From: G013214665 sp964649815
GTDB lineage: Bacteria > Pseudomonadota > Alphaproteobacteria > Rhodobacterales > Rhodobacteraceae
Assembly (NCBI GenBank): GCA_964649815.1
Contig: CAZYQC010000008.1
Location: 1 to 64,000, forward strand
Direction of reading: 5' to 3'
DNA: 64,000 nucleotides
The stretch's first letter is position 1. Each line of letters begins with the position of its first letter. Position numbers and translations under genes: made by a program. This document shows positions 36,201 to 44,655 of this stretch, in pieces. The notes under the pieces are model-generated. The model made no database searches and was not told where the DNA came from. It worked only from the letters and a program-made list of their open reading frames with translations.

Positions 36201-39200
36201 ACGAAGTGGTCACCGGTTTCCGTGTTGGTCCGCAAGGTATGCAGGGCGTCTGGGGTATCAAAGGCGACATGGCCACCTATGGCAAAGTCGTCGGGGGTGG
36301 CATGCCCATCGGCGTTCTGGCGGGTTCGGCGAAATTCATGGACACGCTTGATGGCGGGCAATGGCAGTTTGGCGACAAATCCTGCCCCGAAACAATTCCA
36401 ACGTTCTTCGCGGGTACTTTCGTGCGGCATCCGCTGGTCCTGGCCGCTGTTGATGCGACGCTTGATCATATGGCTGGCGCAGGATCAAACCTGTGGGAAG
36501 ACACGGCCACACGCACCGAAGCGCTTGTCGCGCAGATGCGAGATGCCCTGTCCGCACGCGGCATGCCGGACATCATCGAAAACTACTCTAGCTGGTTTGT
36601 TCTTAAAGCCAGCGAACATGATACTTTCGCGGCGATGCTCTATCCCCTGATGCGTCTGCAGGGCGTGCACGTCATGGACGGTTTCTGCAGCTTCCTCACA
36701 ACGGAACATGGCGAGGTCGAATGCAATGCCGTTCTAAGCGCATTCGAGAACGCATTGGACGTTCTGCTGGCCACCGGCGTTTTTGGCATGGCTCCTGCCG
36801 GCGACGCATCGGTTGCTGCCTTGGCCTCGGACGACGCCGTTTCGAGCCTGATCCCGCTTACCGAAAGCCAAATGGAAATTTGGCTGCGCCATCAACTTGG
36901 CGGCGACGCTGCTGCTGCGTTCAATGAAAGTGTTTCGCTGACCCTGAACGGGTCTTTGAATGTGTCCGCATTGGAAGACGCCTGCGCGGCACTCGTCAAA
37001 CGTCATGACGCTTTGCGCGCCCGGTTTGCGAAGGATGGATCAGGCTTTGAAGTTCAGGACGCGCCTGCCGCGATCGTGGAGCATGTCGATGTTTCGCTCG
37101 AGGCAGATCCTGCCGCAGCGCTTGAAAGCTTTGTTGCGGGCGACACGGCAAAACCCATCGCTTTGACCGAAGGTTTGCCGCTTCGGCTGACCCTCGTGAA
37201 GTCAGGCGCGGATCAGCATGTTTTGGTCCTGACCGCGCATCACATCGTTGCTGATGGCTGGTCCTTTGGCGTTTTGCTGGATGATTTGATAGCGCTTTAT
37301 AACGCGGCGACCAAGGGGCAATCTGCGGCCCTCGTCCCGGCACCTTCTTTCGCCAGATACGCAAAGACCAAAGTGATCGACCAAGCCGCGGAGCAAAAAG
37401 CGCTCGACTATTGGGTCGAAGAATTCAAGAACCCTGCCGACGTGCCAGATCTGCCGCTCGATCGGCCTCGCCCAGAACAAAAGAGCTATTCCGGCGACAC
37501 GTTGGTGCACCGCATGGCGCCTGGCTTGCTAGAGACGTTGAAAAAGTCCGGCGGGAAACAAGGCTGTACGCTGTTCGTGAGCACTTATGCAGCGACGCAA
37601 ATGTTCCTGAGCCAACTCAGCACCTCGCGCAACATCGTGCTTGGCGTTCCTTATGCGGCGCAACAAGAGCTCGCCAATACCGAGATGGTTGGCCACTGCG
37701 TTCAGTTCTTGCCGATTCAAGCCGAGATCGCCCAAGACGCAACCGTAGCAGAGCATTTGCAGCATGCGCGGGACAAGGTGATGTCCGCCTTCGATCACGC
37801 AGGCACCACGTTCGGATCGATCGTTCAGGCGCTTAGACCTCAGACGCCATTCAACCGCCTGCCACTGACCGAAGTCGAATTTAATCTCGAAACGCGCGCC
37901 TCGGCTTATGGTTTCGATGGCTTGCAAACTCAGGTGTCCAGCAATGCCAAAAAGGCGGTGAACTTTGACTTGTTCTTTAACCTCGCCGAAACGCCCGAGG
38001 GTCTGATCCTCGAGCTGCATTACAACACCAGCCTGTTTGATCGCAGCACAGTGGCGGCCTGGGCGGAAGCCTATGAACACACGTTGTCCACGATGTTTGA
38101 CGACGCCCAGCGCCGTGTTTGCGATGTAAACATCTGGCCAAATCCGCCGACCGCGGCAACGGTTGAAGCGGCGGCATATGATCGGGACGCAACTCTTTGG
38201 GATGCGCTGGCGCCTCAATTTGCAGCCAATGCCGAAAAGGTCGCACTTGCGGACCACCAGACGGCTTTGACGTTCCAGCAATTGAATGACGATATATCGG
38301 CGCTGGCTGCGCATATTCAAAAGCAATGTCGGGCGCCAAAATCGCGGATCGCCGTTTGCGTGCCGCGCGGCGTGTCGATGGCGACTGCCATGCTCGCCGT
38401 TTCGCGCGCTGGCCATACGTACATTCCACTTGACCCCAATCAACCCGCCGCCCGTTTGGCGGATATTGTGAAAACCGCGAAAGCCAGCGCGGTTCTGGTC
38501 ACAGACATTGCGGACGCTGCCTTTGCAAAAGAAACGCCCGCAATTGTCATGCAGGACGCAACCGCAGGTGCCGCGCCAGACCCTGTCATGGTCTCGTCCG
38601 AAGAGGCGGCCTATGTCATCTTCACCTCAGGCTCGACCGGCACGCCAAAGGGTGTCGAGATCTCACACCGATCGCTTGTTAACTTCCTTACGTCTATGGC
38701 ACAGGCGCCGGGTCTGACACGTGACGATCGTCTGCTTGCTGTAACCACAGCTATGTTCGACATCGCAATCTTGGAGATGTTTTTGCCGCTCTTCGTGGGC
38801 GCGACGGTCGAGATTGCGCGTACCGAAGATGTGGTCGACACGTTCAAGCTGACCAAGCGACTGCAAAAGGGTGATGTGACCTGCATGCAAGCAACGCCAA
38901 CCCTGTGGGACATGGTCCTGTCCACAGGCTATGTGCCGTCCCAAGGGTTCAAAGCGCTGTGCGGTGGAGAACCTTTGGCATCGGACCTTGCCGCAAAGAT
39001 AATCGGCAGCGGCGCAGAGCTGTGGAACATGTACGGCCCGACAGAGACAACAATCTGGTCGTCCATCAAGCGGATCGATGATGCAAACGCCATCACCGTT
39101 GGTGCGCCAATTGCGAATACAGAAATGGTGATCCTCAGCGACGCTGGCGCGGTAATGCCAACGGGCCAGATGGGAGAGCTGAACATTGGCGGCGACGGAC

Positions 39201-39994
39201 TTGCGCTTGGCTATCTGGATCGCCCGGATCTGACAGATGCGGCGTTCCGCACCGTACAAATCAACGGCCAACCGCGTCGCTTGTACAAGACCGGCGATCT
39301 GGCACGACAGCTTCCGAATGGAGAGGTCGAGGTTCTGGGTCGGATCGACACGCAGGTCAAACTCCGGGGATACCGGATCGAATTGGGCGAGATCGAAACC
39401 AACTTGCGCGCCTTGGCCGAGATCGAAAAAGCGGCCGTTGATCTGCGCGAAAGCGCATCAGGCGACAAGGCGCTTGTCGGCTACATTGTTCCAGCACAAG
39501 GTGCAGAAGTCAGGACAACAAGCATCGCCCAAAAACTGTCCGAAACGCTGCCTGACTACATGGTCCCGCGCGCGTGGGTGACCTTGGAGGCGTTGCCGCA
39601 AACCGCGAACGGCAAGTTGGACAGAAAAGCACTGCCTGCGCCTGCGGCTGCTGGAACAGTGACGCGTTTACGCGATCACGTGGCACCTGCGTCGAAGACG
39701 GAAATTCGCATCGCTGACATCTGGAAAGACGTGCTTTGCCAGCAAGACATCGGCATCACCGACACGATCTTTGCGTTGGGCGCGGACTCGCTTTCCATAT
39801 TCCGTATCGCCGCGCGGATGATCGATGAGGGCCTCGACCTAGAGGCGCGCCACGTCATCGCGCATCCGACCATTCAAGAACTGGCGGCCTTTCACGATGC
39901 CAAGGGCGACGATCCAAAAACAACGCAACGTCCATCGCTAAGCGCGTTTCGTGGTGGCGCGCGGCGCGGCCTGCGTACGGGAAGACAATCGTGA
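30284..39994 (+). CDS. Hybrid NRPS-PKS megasynthase: A-T-KS-AT-ACP-AMT-C-A-T
   Basis: 3236 aa. Domains by residue: A1 about 10-510 (LYTSGTTGQPKG, TKTGKVDRKAL); T1 520-590 (GGTSLQL); KS 612-1040 with TACSTS, HGTATPLGD and KANLGH all intact; AT 1135-1485 (GHSVGE, HAFHS, malonyl type); ACP 1520-1590 (FGFDSLF); Pro/Ala-rich linker; class III aminotransferase 1715-2160 with the PLP Lys in TYGKVVGGG; C 2185-2620 (HHIVADG intact); A2 2635-3120; T2 about 3130-3210 (GADSLSI). No ketoreductase. A1 has no upstream C domain, so it loads. My reading of the A2 pocket is DILQLGMIWK, close to the glycine code; A1 reads about DGFVCAGYNK, with Asp235 kept, substrate unclear. KS-AT-ACP-AMT-C is the order known from iturin-family synthetases. 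The ATG at 30284 is preferred to a GTG at 30254. Confidence 0.93.
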   Translation: MSGFEFLIANSGGAEIYSAFTTVVQASPSAIAVRAGATLRTYEQLLADVECYAAHLAPNQSGKTVYAAVLGTRSYETVCAILACLRQGYCVVPLDPGFAPEHLAYVAANVTLSHVVATSDSKAALDTLASTAPTLNVADDIATAEPTNPAHAAAGDDPAFVLYTSGTTGQPKGVVVPHRAVTARVAGYVTMPVRPDDVVLHASTLACDGGVFEIFLPLLNGASVAIVEGGTPSLSKIAATMSDHNVTVTPWYAGTFHMMVDAHIDAFETVRLCQAGGDVMSATHARKLLDRFPSITLVNGYGPTETFYNSTSHVVGKDDLTAGAIPIGTPLAADATHLLDADLNPVEPGALGQLAIGGACVALGYLGNSHATDRAFVADPNIDGAFLYLTGDTAIERPDGVLEFHGRVDRQIKLNGRRVEIDGVEEILRTQDSVQDAAVVLHDEAGQAKSLVAFIVPEPAHRDSETLVADLRQATGDDLHRDVFPRHVKICDAFPLTKTGKVDRKALLDLWIADQNADAQPNIKTGAIGQIWQDVIGCRAPRDGDTFFDLGGTSLQLIEAHSKIEDLLGFTFDIATMFETARLADLTQRLSDLKAARPGKSVASTSATGAHEPIAIVGMAARLPGVDSLDAFWNVTRAGESVIDHFDPTDAEDSFSPAERSADNYVPARSIIADADAFDPEFFGMRKRAAELTDPQARVFLETTHEALENAAIDPERTTARIGVFAGASMSTYLAHNLLPDRAAIEEFTSGFQLDYGLLPGNTGDGIATHVAYALGLKGPAIAINTACSTSLTAIAMACQSLRAGAADVAIAGGVSITFPQKRGYFYQEGGMASPDGRCRPFDADAAGTVFGHGAGAVVLKPLSQAQADGDFVHAVIHGVALNNDGADKMSYTAPSVEGQANVIRDALADAQISSAEVGYVECHGTATPLGDVIEAAGLKAAFGDQGEACWLGSAKANLGHLDAAAGVVGVIKTALALTHREIPPIAHFKSLNPRISFEGTTFQVPTQSVTWNEGIGSFAGVSSFGVGGTNAHAVLGPAPQRADVISAIDHKPLYLPLSAKSPEALVQLAQDLATDLSSRRADELPDVAHTLQHGRRVFDHRACVAAEDTTAAIASLRALEKSASATEDEAPDLVFMFPGQGAQYPGMGSGLYEADAEYRTWIDAGAERLEPILGQDLRPLILGQNLDADQSAKALRETWITQPALFLTEVALAKSFIAKGIVPARLIGHSVGEFSAAVIAGVMPFEDALRLIALRGRAMMDQPSGAMLAVRASVDELRPHLPETLDLAAQNAPKMQVVAGAHDDIEAFARVLEEQGIAAQHLHTSHAFHSRMMDPVRASLFEAASSMQLSAPRLPIYSTVTGVELDARTAVDPNYWADQARACVNFQAAISAATETKPAALLEIGPGRTLSTFAAQVLPRSSHRGIFHSLPDHARSVPDVNSVAATISNLWCIGYPIDWSLQGQPEGRKTPLPTYPFQRVRCWVEPPNSTSPSISPNASTQETIAVSEQSATPASREAILLPKIAELLSDLSGETISVSDAEASFLEFGFDSLFLGQVSQAIGRTFGVTIAFRRLLSDISTMNALAAHLAAEMPQDASVFATQVAEPEAPAPAAPMPQTAAAPSNVLPLPTMPTVAPAPLANAGLEGVLQAQLQTMQAVFAQQLQSVSGQVAVALVTPERQPAPAPTETPKPVQESKLAEAPKAIKFGRGPAVSASFFTDLQKQLIDDLADAYSDKFAKSKAHTQAHRGVHADPRTVSGFSQDWKELVFPVVSETSKGAYINDIDGNALVDLVNGFGQTAFGHSPEFVTEAMQKQMERGFPIGPQSDMAGPIAQKFADFVDHERVTFCNTGSEAVMAAMRIARAATGRDIIVTFDKDYHGQFDEVLVKGRPNGKAGAGLPIAPGIPRSSVSNMVVLPYGDDSALEWLRDNADTVAAVIVEPVQSRHPTLRPQDFVRSLRDITQATGSALVIDEVVTGFRVGPQGMQGVWGIKGDMATYGKVVGGGMPIGVLAGSAKFMDTLDGGQWQFGDKSCPETIPTFFAGTFVRHPLVLAAVDATLDHMAGAGSNLWEDTATRTEALVAQMRDALSARGMPDIIENYSSWFVLKASEHDTFAAMLYPLMRLQGVHVMDGFCSFLTTEHGEVECNAVLSAFENALDVLLATGVFGMAPAGDASVAALASDDAVSSLIPLTESQMEIWLRHQLGGDAAAAFNESVSLTLNGSLNVSALEDACAALVKRHDALRARFAKDGSGFEVQDAPAAIVEHVDVSLEADPAAALESFVAGDTAKPIALTEGLPLRLTLVKSGADQHVLVLTAHHIVADGWSFGVLLDDLIALYNAATKGQSAALVPAPSFARYAKTKVIDQAAEQKALDYWVEEFKNPADVPDLPLDRPRPEQKSYSGDTLVHRMAPGLLETLKKSGGKQGCTLFVSTYAATQMFLSQLSTSRNIVLGVPYAAQQELANTEMVGHCVQFLPIQAEIAQDATVAEHLQHARDKVMSAFDHAGTTFGSIVQALRPQTPFNRLPLTEVEFNLETRASAYGFDGLQTQVSSNAKKAVNFDLFFNLAETPEGLILELHYNTSLFDRSTVAAWAEAYEHTLSTMFDDAQRRVCDVNIWPNPPTAATVEAAAYDRDATLWDALAPQFAANAEKVALADHQTALTFQQLNDDISALAAHIQKQCRAPKSRIAVCVPRGVSMATAMLAVSRAGHTYIPLDPNQPAARLADIVKTAKASAVLVTDIADAAFAKETPAIVMQDATAGAAPDPVMVSSEEAAYVIFTSGSTGTPKGVEISHRSLVNFLTSMAQAPGLTRDDRLLAVTTAMFDIAILEMFLPLFVGATVEIARTEDVVDTFKLTKRLQKGDVTCMQATPTLWDMVLSTGYVPSQGFKALCGGEPLASDLAAKIIGSGAELWNMYGPTETTIWSSIKRIDDANAITVGAPIANTEMVILSDAGAVMPTGQMGELNIGGDGLALGYLDRPDLTDAAFRTVQINGQPRRLYKTGDLARQLPNGEVEVLGRIDTQVKLRGYRIELGEIETNLRALAEIEKAAVDLRESASGDKALVGYIVPAQGAEVRTTSIAQKLSETLPDYMVPRAWVTLEALPQTANGKLDRKALPAPAAAGTVTRLRDHVAPASKTEIRIADIWKDVLCQQDIGITDTIFALGADSLSIFRIAARMIDEGLDLEARHVIAHPTIQELAAFHDAKGDDPKTTQRPSLSAFRGGARRGLRTGRQS

Positions 39995-42741
39995 CCTACG
40001 GACCCCTCGAAACCGTCGGCGACATCGATATTGTCGCCGAATTCCCCCTGAGCGCCGGGCAATTTCGCTGCTGGTTCACCAACCAGATGCGCCCCGGCAC
40101 GCCTGCACTGAATGTCTCGGTGCGGTGGGAGCTGAACGGATCGCTGCAAACGTCAAATCTAGAGCGCGCCTTTCAAACCGTCATCGAACGCCATGAAATC
40201 TTGCGCACCCGCTTTTTGGATGCCCCAAACGCGCCAGTTCAGCAGGTGATGCAAAGCGCAGCCTTTAAACTGCACAGCGTTGATATCCGCGCGGTGCCAG
40301 AGGCAGACCAAAAAGAGCGGGTCGAGGAAATCGCGAAAGAGTTCTGCGCAAGACCTTTTGACCTTGGGACACCCGGCCTTATTCGCGCGTCGTTGATCCG
40401 CTTGACAGCTGAACGCGCGATTGTCGTGTTGGTTGTTCATCGCATCTGCTTTGACGGATATTCCATTGGTGTTTTAGGGCGCGAAGTTGGCCAAATTGCT
40501 CAGGCGCTCGAGGCAGGTCAGGACCACGACCTGCCTGATTTGCCATTGCAATACGGCGATTTCACATTGTGGCAGGATGAGTTCTTTGCTTCTGGCGTTC
40601 TCGAAGAAGAAACTACGTATTGGCAAAACCAACTGCGGGATATGCCGTACTTTGCGCTCGAGCCCGACAAGCCTAGACCAGCGGTGCGTGGCGTAAAAGG
40701 CGCATCGGTCAAACAGCAACTGCCATCTGACTTTGGCGCCAAACTGGAAACGGCGGCCAAGGCATTGGAAGTTTCACAATTTGCGCTGGGTGCCTCGGTG
40801 TTTTCCGCCTGCCTAAGCCGGATCAGCGGGGCCAAGGACATCGTCTTTGGGTGCCAGGTCTCAGGCCGCCACGCGGTCGAGCTTGAACCGCTTATAGGCA
40901 TGTTGACCAACAATCTGGTCTTGCGTTTGCCAGCCGGACCAAACGCGACCTTCGCTGATCATATCAAACGGTCAACGCAAACGATCCAAGACGCGTTGAT
41001 GCACCAAAATCTCCCGTTCAATGTCCTGGTCGAGAAACTCAATCCACCGCGCGATCCCTCGCGCACACCACTGGTATCCGTGAACTTTGGTCTTCAGAGC
41101 GTGTTCATGGAGACCAAGCAATATGGCGATTTTGAGCTGCGGTCGACGCCATCGCATGAGCCTGGCGCGTATTACGATCTGAATTTTGCCGTGATGAGCC
41201 GTCCAACAGGCTGGCAGTTAAACCTAGAGTATTCCGCGGACCTTTTCGAAGAAGACACGGCGCGCGGTATCATCGATACGGTTGCAGCGGCATTTGACCT
41301 GCTGTTTGCAGATCAAAACGCGACGCTCGACCAGCTGGAACTGCCCGCATCTCTCCAAGATCGGACCGCGCGCAACCGTGCGACCGAGATTGCGATGGAA
41401 CGTGCATTGATGGCGCATAGATACGTCGCAGACGTATTTGTGGCAAAAACCAAAAACAGCTTTTACGGCTACATCGTGCCCCAAAACACTGGGAATCTGC
41501 CGCTGGAAACGCTGGCTTCGCGGGTTTTGGCTGACCTGGACGCCGATGCAGATTTGGCAGAGCTTATGGGGCTGAGTGTTTTGGCCGCCCTGCCGCGCGA
41601 CGAAAACGGCAACGTCGACAGCCGATCTTTGCGCCCGCCGCAGGGTCGGATCAAACGCAAAGCAGACACCGTTCAGACCGATGACATCGAAGCACAGCTC
41701 AAGCGTGACTGGTGCGAATTGCTAGACGTCCCATCGGTGGATCCATCCGACAACTTTTTCGATCTTGGCGGCCATTCCGTTTTGATGTTGCGTTTACTTG
41801 TCCGGCTGCAAGAGCGCTGGAAAGTAGACGTAGAAATTGGGGAGGTGTTTGAAAACGCGCGCCTCGCAGATTTTGTAGAACTGATCAAATCCAAAAAGTC
41901 GGTTGAACCAACCGAGCCCGAGAAAGACTGGCGGGTCATCCGTATTTCGAAAGATGGCGAAGGCGTGCCGTTGGTCGCCGTTAACAACGCAGCAACCGCC
42001 CAGGCGTTTGCGGCCGAACCTGCGTACAACCGTGCAACGGAATGTGTGCGTGTCCACGAAAACGGGCGCGGCTACATGCCAGAGCCGACGACGCATTTTG
42101 AGGACGTTGCCGCCGAGTACGCCGAAGTGATCCAAAAGGCGCATCCAACGGGCCCTGTCGTGCTGTACGGAAATTGCGTACACGGAAACCTTGCGCTGGA
42201 GGCCGCGCGCCTTCTTCGTGACAACGGCACCGAGGTCGCCGGCGTTGTCATGAAAGACGTGTGGGAGCCGGGATATACAGAACGCCTCAAGAATTCCCGG
42301 CTTTTGAACCTGCGCGAAAAGCTCAACAGTGTGCGCGTGCGGTTCAATTCAATGCGCCGGGGCGAGCTATCGGCGACCGCATTCTTTGGCAGCTATCGCG
42401 CCGTCCGTGCCACGGGTGTCCTGCAAGTCATGCAGGCCTTGGGGTTGATCGACCGGGTCCGGCTAAGCGATCTGGAGCAAGACCAGGAACGGTTTATCAA
42501 GCTTGTGTCCAGCCTGCGCGACCGGTATCGCCCGCGTCCAATCGATTTCCCCGTCTTGCATATTGTCACCGAGGCCACTCCGCAAAGCGCCGGGTTCTCG
42601 CCCTCTATCGGATGGGAAGACATCGTCGCGCCAAACCAACTTCGCACGGTTTACCTAGAGCAAGCCAAAGTCGTCAGCGGAAAGCGGTATGGCATAGACG
42701 GCATGGTGACCGAAATCGAAACATTCCTGAACGGCGCATAG
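39991..42741 (+). CDS. NRPS termination protein: degenerate C, A remnant, T, TE-like
   Basis: 916 aa, GTG start overlapping the previous stop (GTGA). C domain 15-430: the HHxxxDG motif reads HRICFDG at residues 150-156, so the second, catalytic His is Arg. Residues 440-565 resemble only the C-terminal subdomain of an A domain (ending LPRDENGNVDSRSL); the core with the phosphate loop is absent. T domain 570-640 is intact (FFDLGGHSVLM). The TE-like domain 650-916 has GNCVHG around residue 729, where type I TEs have GxSxGG, so Ser is Cys. The usual C-terminal GxH reads SGKRYGID, so no obvious catalytic His. It looks like a release module that has lost or changed its chemistry. Confidence 0.88.
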   Translation: MTYGPLETVGDIDIVAEFPLSAGQFRCWFTNQMRPGTPALNVSVRWELNGSLQTSNLERAFQTVIERHEILRTRFLDAPNAPVQQVMQSAAFKLHSVDIRAVPEADQKERVEEIAKEFCARPFDLGTPGLIRASLIRLTAERAIVVLVVHRICFDGYSIGVLGREVGQIAQALEAGQDHDLPDLPLQYGDFTLWQDEFFASGVLEEETTYWQNQLRDMPYFALEPDKPRPAVRGVKGASVKQQLPSDFGAKLETAAKALEVSQFALGASVFSACLSRISGAKDIVFGCQVSGRHAVELEPLIGMLTNNLVLRLPAGPNATFADHIKRSTQTIQDALMHQNLPFNVLVEKLNPPRDPSRTPLVSVNFGLQSVFMETKQYGDFELRSTPSHEPGAYYDLNFAVMSRPTGWQLNLEYSADLFEEDTARGIIDTVAAAFDLLFADQNATLDQLELPASLQDRTARNRATEIAMERALMAHRYVADVFVAKTKNSFYGYIVPQNTGNLPLETLASRVLADLDADADLAELMGLSVLAALPRDENGNVDSRSLRPPQGRIKRKADTVQTDDIEAQLKRDWCELLDVPSVDPSDNFFDLGGHSVLMLRLLVRLQERWKVDVEIGEVFENARLADFVELIKSKKSVEPTEPEKDWRVIRISKDGEGVPLVAVNNAATAQAFAAEPAYNRATECVRVHENGRGYMPEPTTHFEDVAAEYAEVIQKAHPTGPVVLYGNCVHGNLALEAARLLRDNGTEVAGVVMKDVWEPGYTERLKNSRLLNLREKLNSVRVRFNSMRRGELSATAFFGSYRAVRATGVLQVMQALGLIDRVRLSDLEQDQERFIKLVSSLRDRYRPRPIDFPVLHIVTEATPQSAGFSPSIGWEDIVAPNQLRTVYLEQAKVVSGKRYGIDGMVTEIETFLNGA

Positions 42742-42745
42742 CTGT

Positions 42746-43459
42746 TCAGGAAACGCTCACCAACAAATCGTCCGGGCATTCCACGATGTCCGGCATGGGT
42801 TCGTCAGCGTCTTTGATTGCCACCGCACCAACCGTGTCAGGCCCCAGATCCAAATGAAAAAGCGCCCAATCCGACGCCGCCCCAAGCCGCGGATGGACGT
42901 GGCGCATCAGCGCTGGCTCTGACGGCGACAGCGAAACACTGAAATCCGCGAGTGGGAATGACAGCCCTTCGCCAATCTGTTTCACCACCGCCTCTTTCCT
43001 GGTCCAACAGCGAAAGAAACCCTGAGGCCACTGGGATGTTGGCAAGGCATTAAGCTCCGCCACTTCTGCCGTTGAAAAGAACCTGTCTGCAACGCCCGTT
43101 TCAATGGGTTTGATGTGTTCAATATCGACGCCGAGGTTTTTCTCTGGATGGATAGCCAGGCATGCGATGTCATTGGTGTGACTCAGGTTAAAGAACGGCC
43201 CGTTTGCCAAAACTGGTTTGCCGTTCTGACCGTAGTCAAACTGCACTTTGCGCGCGTCGGCACCAATCCAGCGTCCGAGCAATGTTCGAAGATGACTGCG
43301 ACCATTGATGTATCTGACGCGATCTCGATCATAAACGAAACGGTCTGCGCGGGCGGCTTCGTCAGCACTTAGGCTGCGCGCGGCCTGTTCCGTACTTTCT
43401 TGTGACTGATCCAGCCGCCAAAAATAGAGCTGCGCATTTGATCTTTGATCGGCTGTCAT
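42746..43459 (-). CDS. 4'-phosphopantetheinyl transferase (Sfp type)
   Basis: 237 aa. Sfp-family signatures: the substrate-side NLSHTNDIACLAIHPEKNLGVDIEHIKP, whose Mg-binding Asp-x-Glu is in GVDIEHI, and FFRCWTRKEAVVKQIGEGL (W-x-x-K-E-A). It would attach the phosphopantetheine arm to the T and ACP domains of the neighbouring synthetases. It lies tail to tail with the NRPS operon, 4 bp apart. It is transcribed as the last gene after the wzc-like and GT4 genes, which ties peptide and polysaccharide genes together. GAGG precedes the ATG. Confidence 0.93.
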   Translation of the reverse strand: MTADQRSNAQLYFWRLDQSQESTEQAARSLSADEAARADRFVYDRDRVRYINGRSHLRTLLGRWIGADARKVQFDYGQNGKPVLANGPFFNLSHTNDIACLAIHPEKNLGVDIEHIKPIETGVADRFFSTAEVAELNALPTSQWPQGFFRCWTRKEAVVKQIGEGLSFPLADFSVSLSPSEPALMRHVHPRLGAASDWALFHLDLGPDTVGAVAIKDADEPMPDIVECPDDLLVSVS

Positions 43460-43494
43460 AGCAGCCTCATATCATCAAAATCGGGGCCGCGCAC

Positions 43495-44655
43495 TTACTT
43501 TGCTGGCTGACGCAATTGCATGCTGCCAAAAGGCTGAAGCTCGGTCGGAAGCAGACGATTTACACCCTCAACAAACGCTCCTTCGCTAAAGCGTTTCGCA
43601 TGAATGGTGAAAACATCGGATGGCGCGTCGGCAAGATCGCTCTCTTCGAAAGCACGGACCGCGTTCGCCAACCCATCGACCGATTGATCCTTGAACAACA
43701 TCCCAGTCCGCCCGTCCACAACGGTATCAAGCGCACCGCCGCGACCATACGCGATCACAGGGCGCCCGGACGCCATCGCTTCGACTGGAACAATGCCAAA
43801 ATCCTCTTCTCCCGGGAACACGAGTGCTTTGCAGCGGGCCAAATGGTGTTTGAGCGTGTCAAATGGCACTTTGCCCATGAACGTCACATTGTCAGGCGCA
43901 GTCTTTGCCAACCGTGCCCGTTGCTTTTCAGAGCCACCGATAACCAAAAGCGGAAGACCAAGCTTGCGAAATGCTTCGACTGCAAGGTCAGGGCGTTTGT
44001 AGGGCGCAAGCTCGCCCGCCCAAAGATAGTAATCGCCAATTTCCGCCTCGGGTGCAGGCGCGAAGGCGTCCACATCGACCGGTGGATGCACGACCTCAGA
44101 TTCCCGACGCCAGTATTTTCTGATGCGGTTGGCCACATGGTGCGAATTGGCGGCAAAAGCATCGACCCGAGCGGCACTTGTCACGTCCCACATACGCAGA
44201 TTGTGCGACAATAGCGGCATCATAGTGCGTGACAGCAAACCAGCGTTTTCACGATAAATGTGATACTGATCCCAAAGGTAGCGCATAGGCGAATGGCAAT
44301 AACACAGGTGATACGCATCCGGTGACACGATCACGCCTTTGGCTGGACCAGCCTCGCTTGAAATGACCAGATCGTAACCTGTCAGATCAAGCTGTTCCAA
44401 AGCGCGCGGCATGAACGGCAGATAGGATTGATACAATCGCTTTGCCATCGGCAAGCGGCCCACGGATGTCTCGATCACGCGATGGGCATTTATGGTCGCG
44501 CTCATTGCATTTGGATCATAAACGTGGGTGAAAATGTCCGCGTCCGGGAACATGCGGCACAACGCTTCGAGGACCTTCTCGCCCCCGCGCATGCCGACCA
44601 ACCAATAGTGAACCAGCGCGACCCGTGGCTTTGTTTTGGAAGAAAAATCAAACAT
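43495..44655 (-). CDS. Glycosyltransferase family 4
   Basis: 386 aa. N-terminal VALVHYWLVGMRGGEKVLEALCRMFPDADIFTHV is the WbaZ/GtfA-like opening (landmark: HYWLVGMRGGEKVLE). CHSPMRYLWDQYH is present, and the C-terminal domain has YYLWAGELAPYKRPDLAV and FPGEEDFGIVPVEAMASGRPVI with the E-x7-E pair. It starts 8 bp inside the end of the BY-kinase-like gene. Likely a mannosyl- or related transferase on the repeat unit, by family resemblance only. Confidence 0.88.
   Translation of the reverse strand: MFDFSSKTKPRVALVHYWLVGMRGGEKVLEALCRMFPDADIFTHVYDPNAMSATINAHRVIETSVGRLPMAKRLYQSYLPFMPRALEQLDLTGYDLVISSEAGPAKGVIVSPDAYHLCYCHSPMRYLWDQYHIYRENAGLLSRTMMPLLSHNLRMWDVTSAARVDAFAANSHHVANRIRKYWRRESEVVHPPVDVDAFAPAPEAEIGDYYLWAGELAPYKRPDLAVEAFRKLGLPLLVIGGSEKQRARLAKTAPDNVTFMGKVPFDTLKHHLARCKALVFPGEEDFGIVPVEAMASGRPVIAYGRGGALDTVVDGRTGMLFKDQSVDGLANAVRAFEESDLADAPSDVFTIHAKRFSEGAFVEGVNRLLPTELQPFGSMQLRQPAK

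Noticed and set aside
35567..36469. 300-codon open frame on the - strand within the synthetase
   Set aside because: Antisense to the aminotransferase domain, which is unambiguous.
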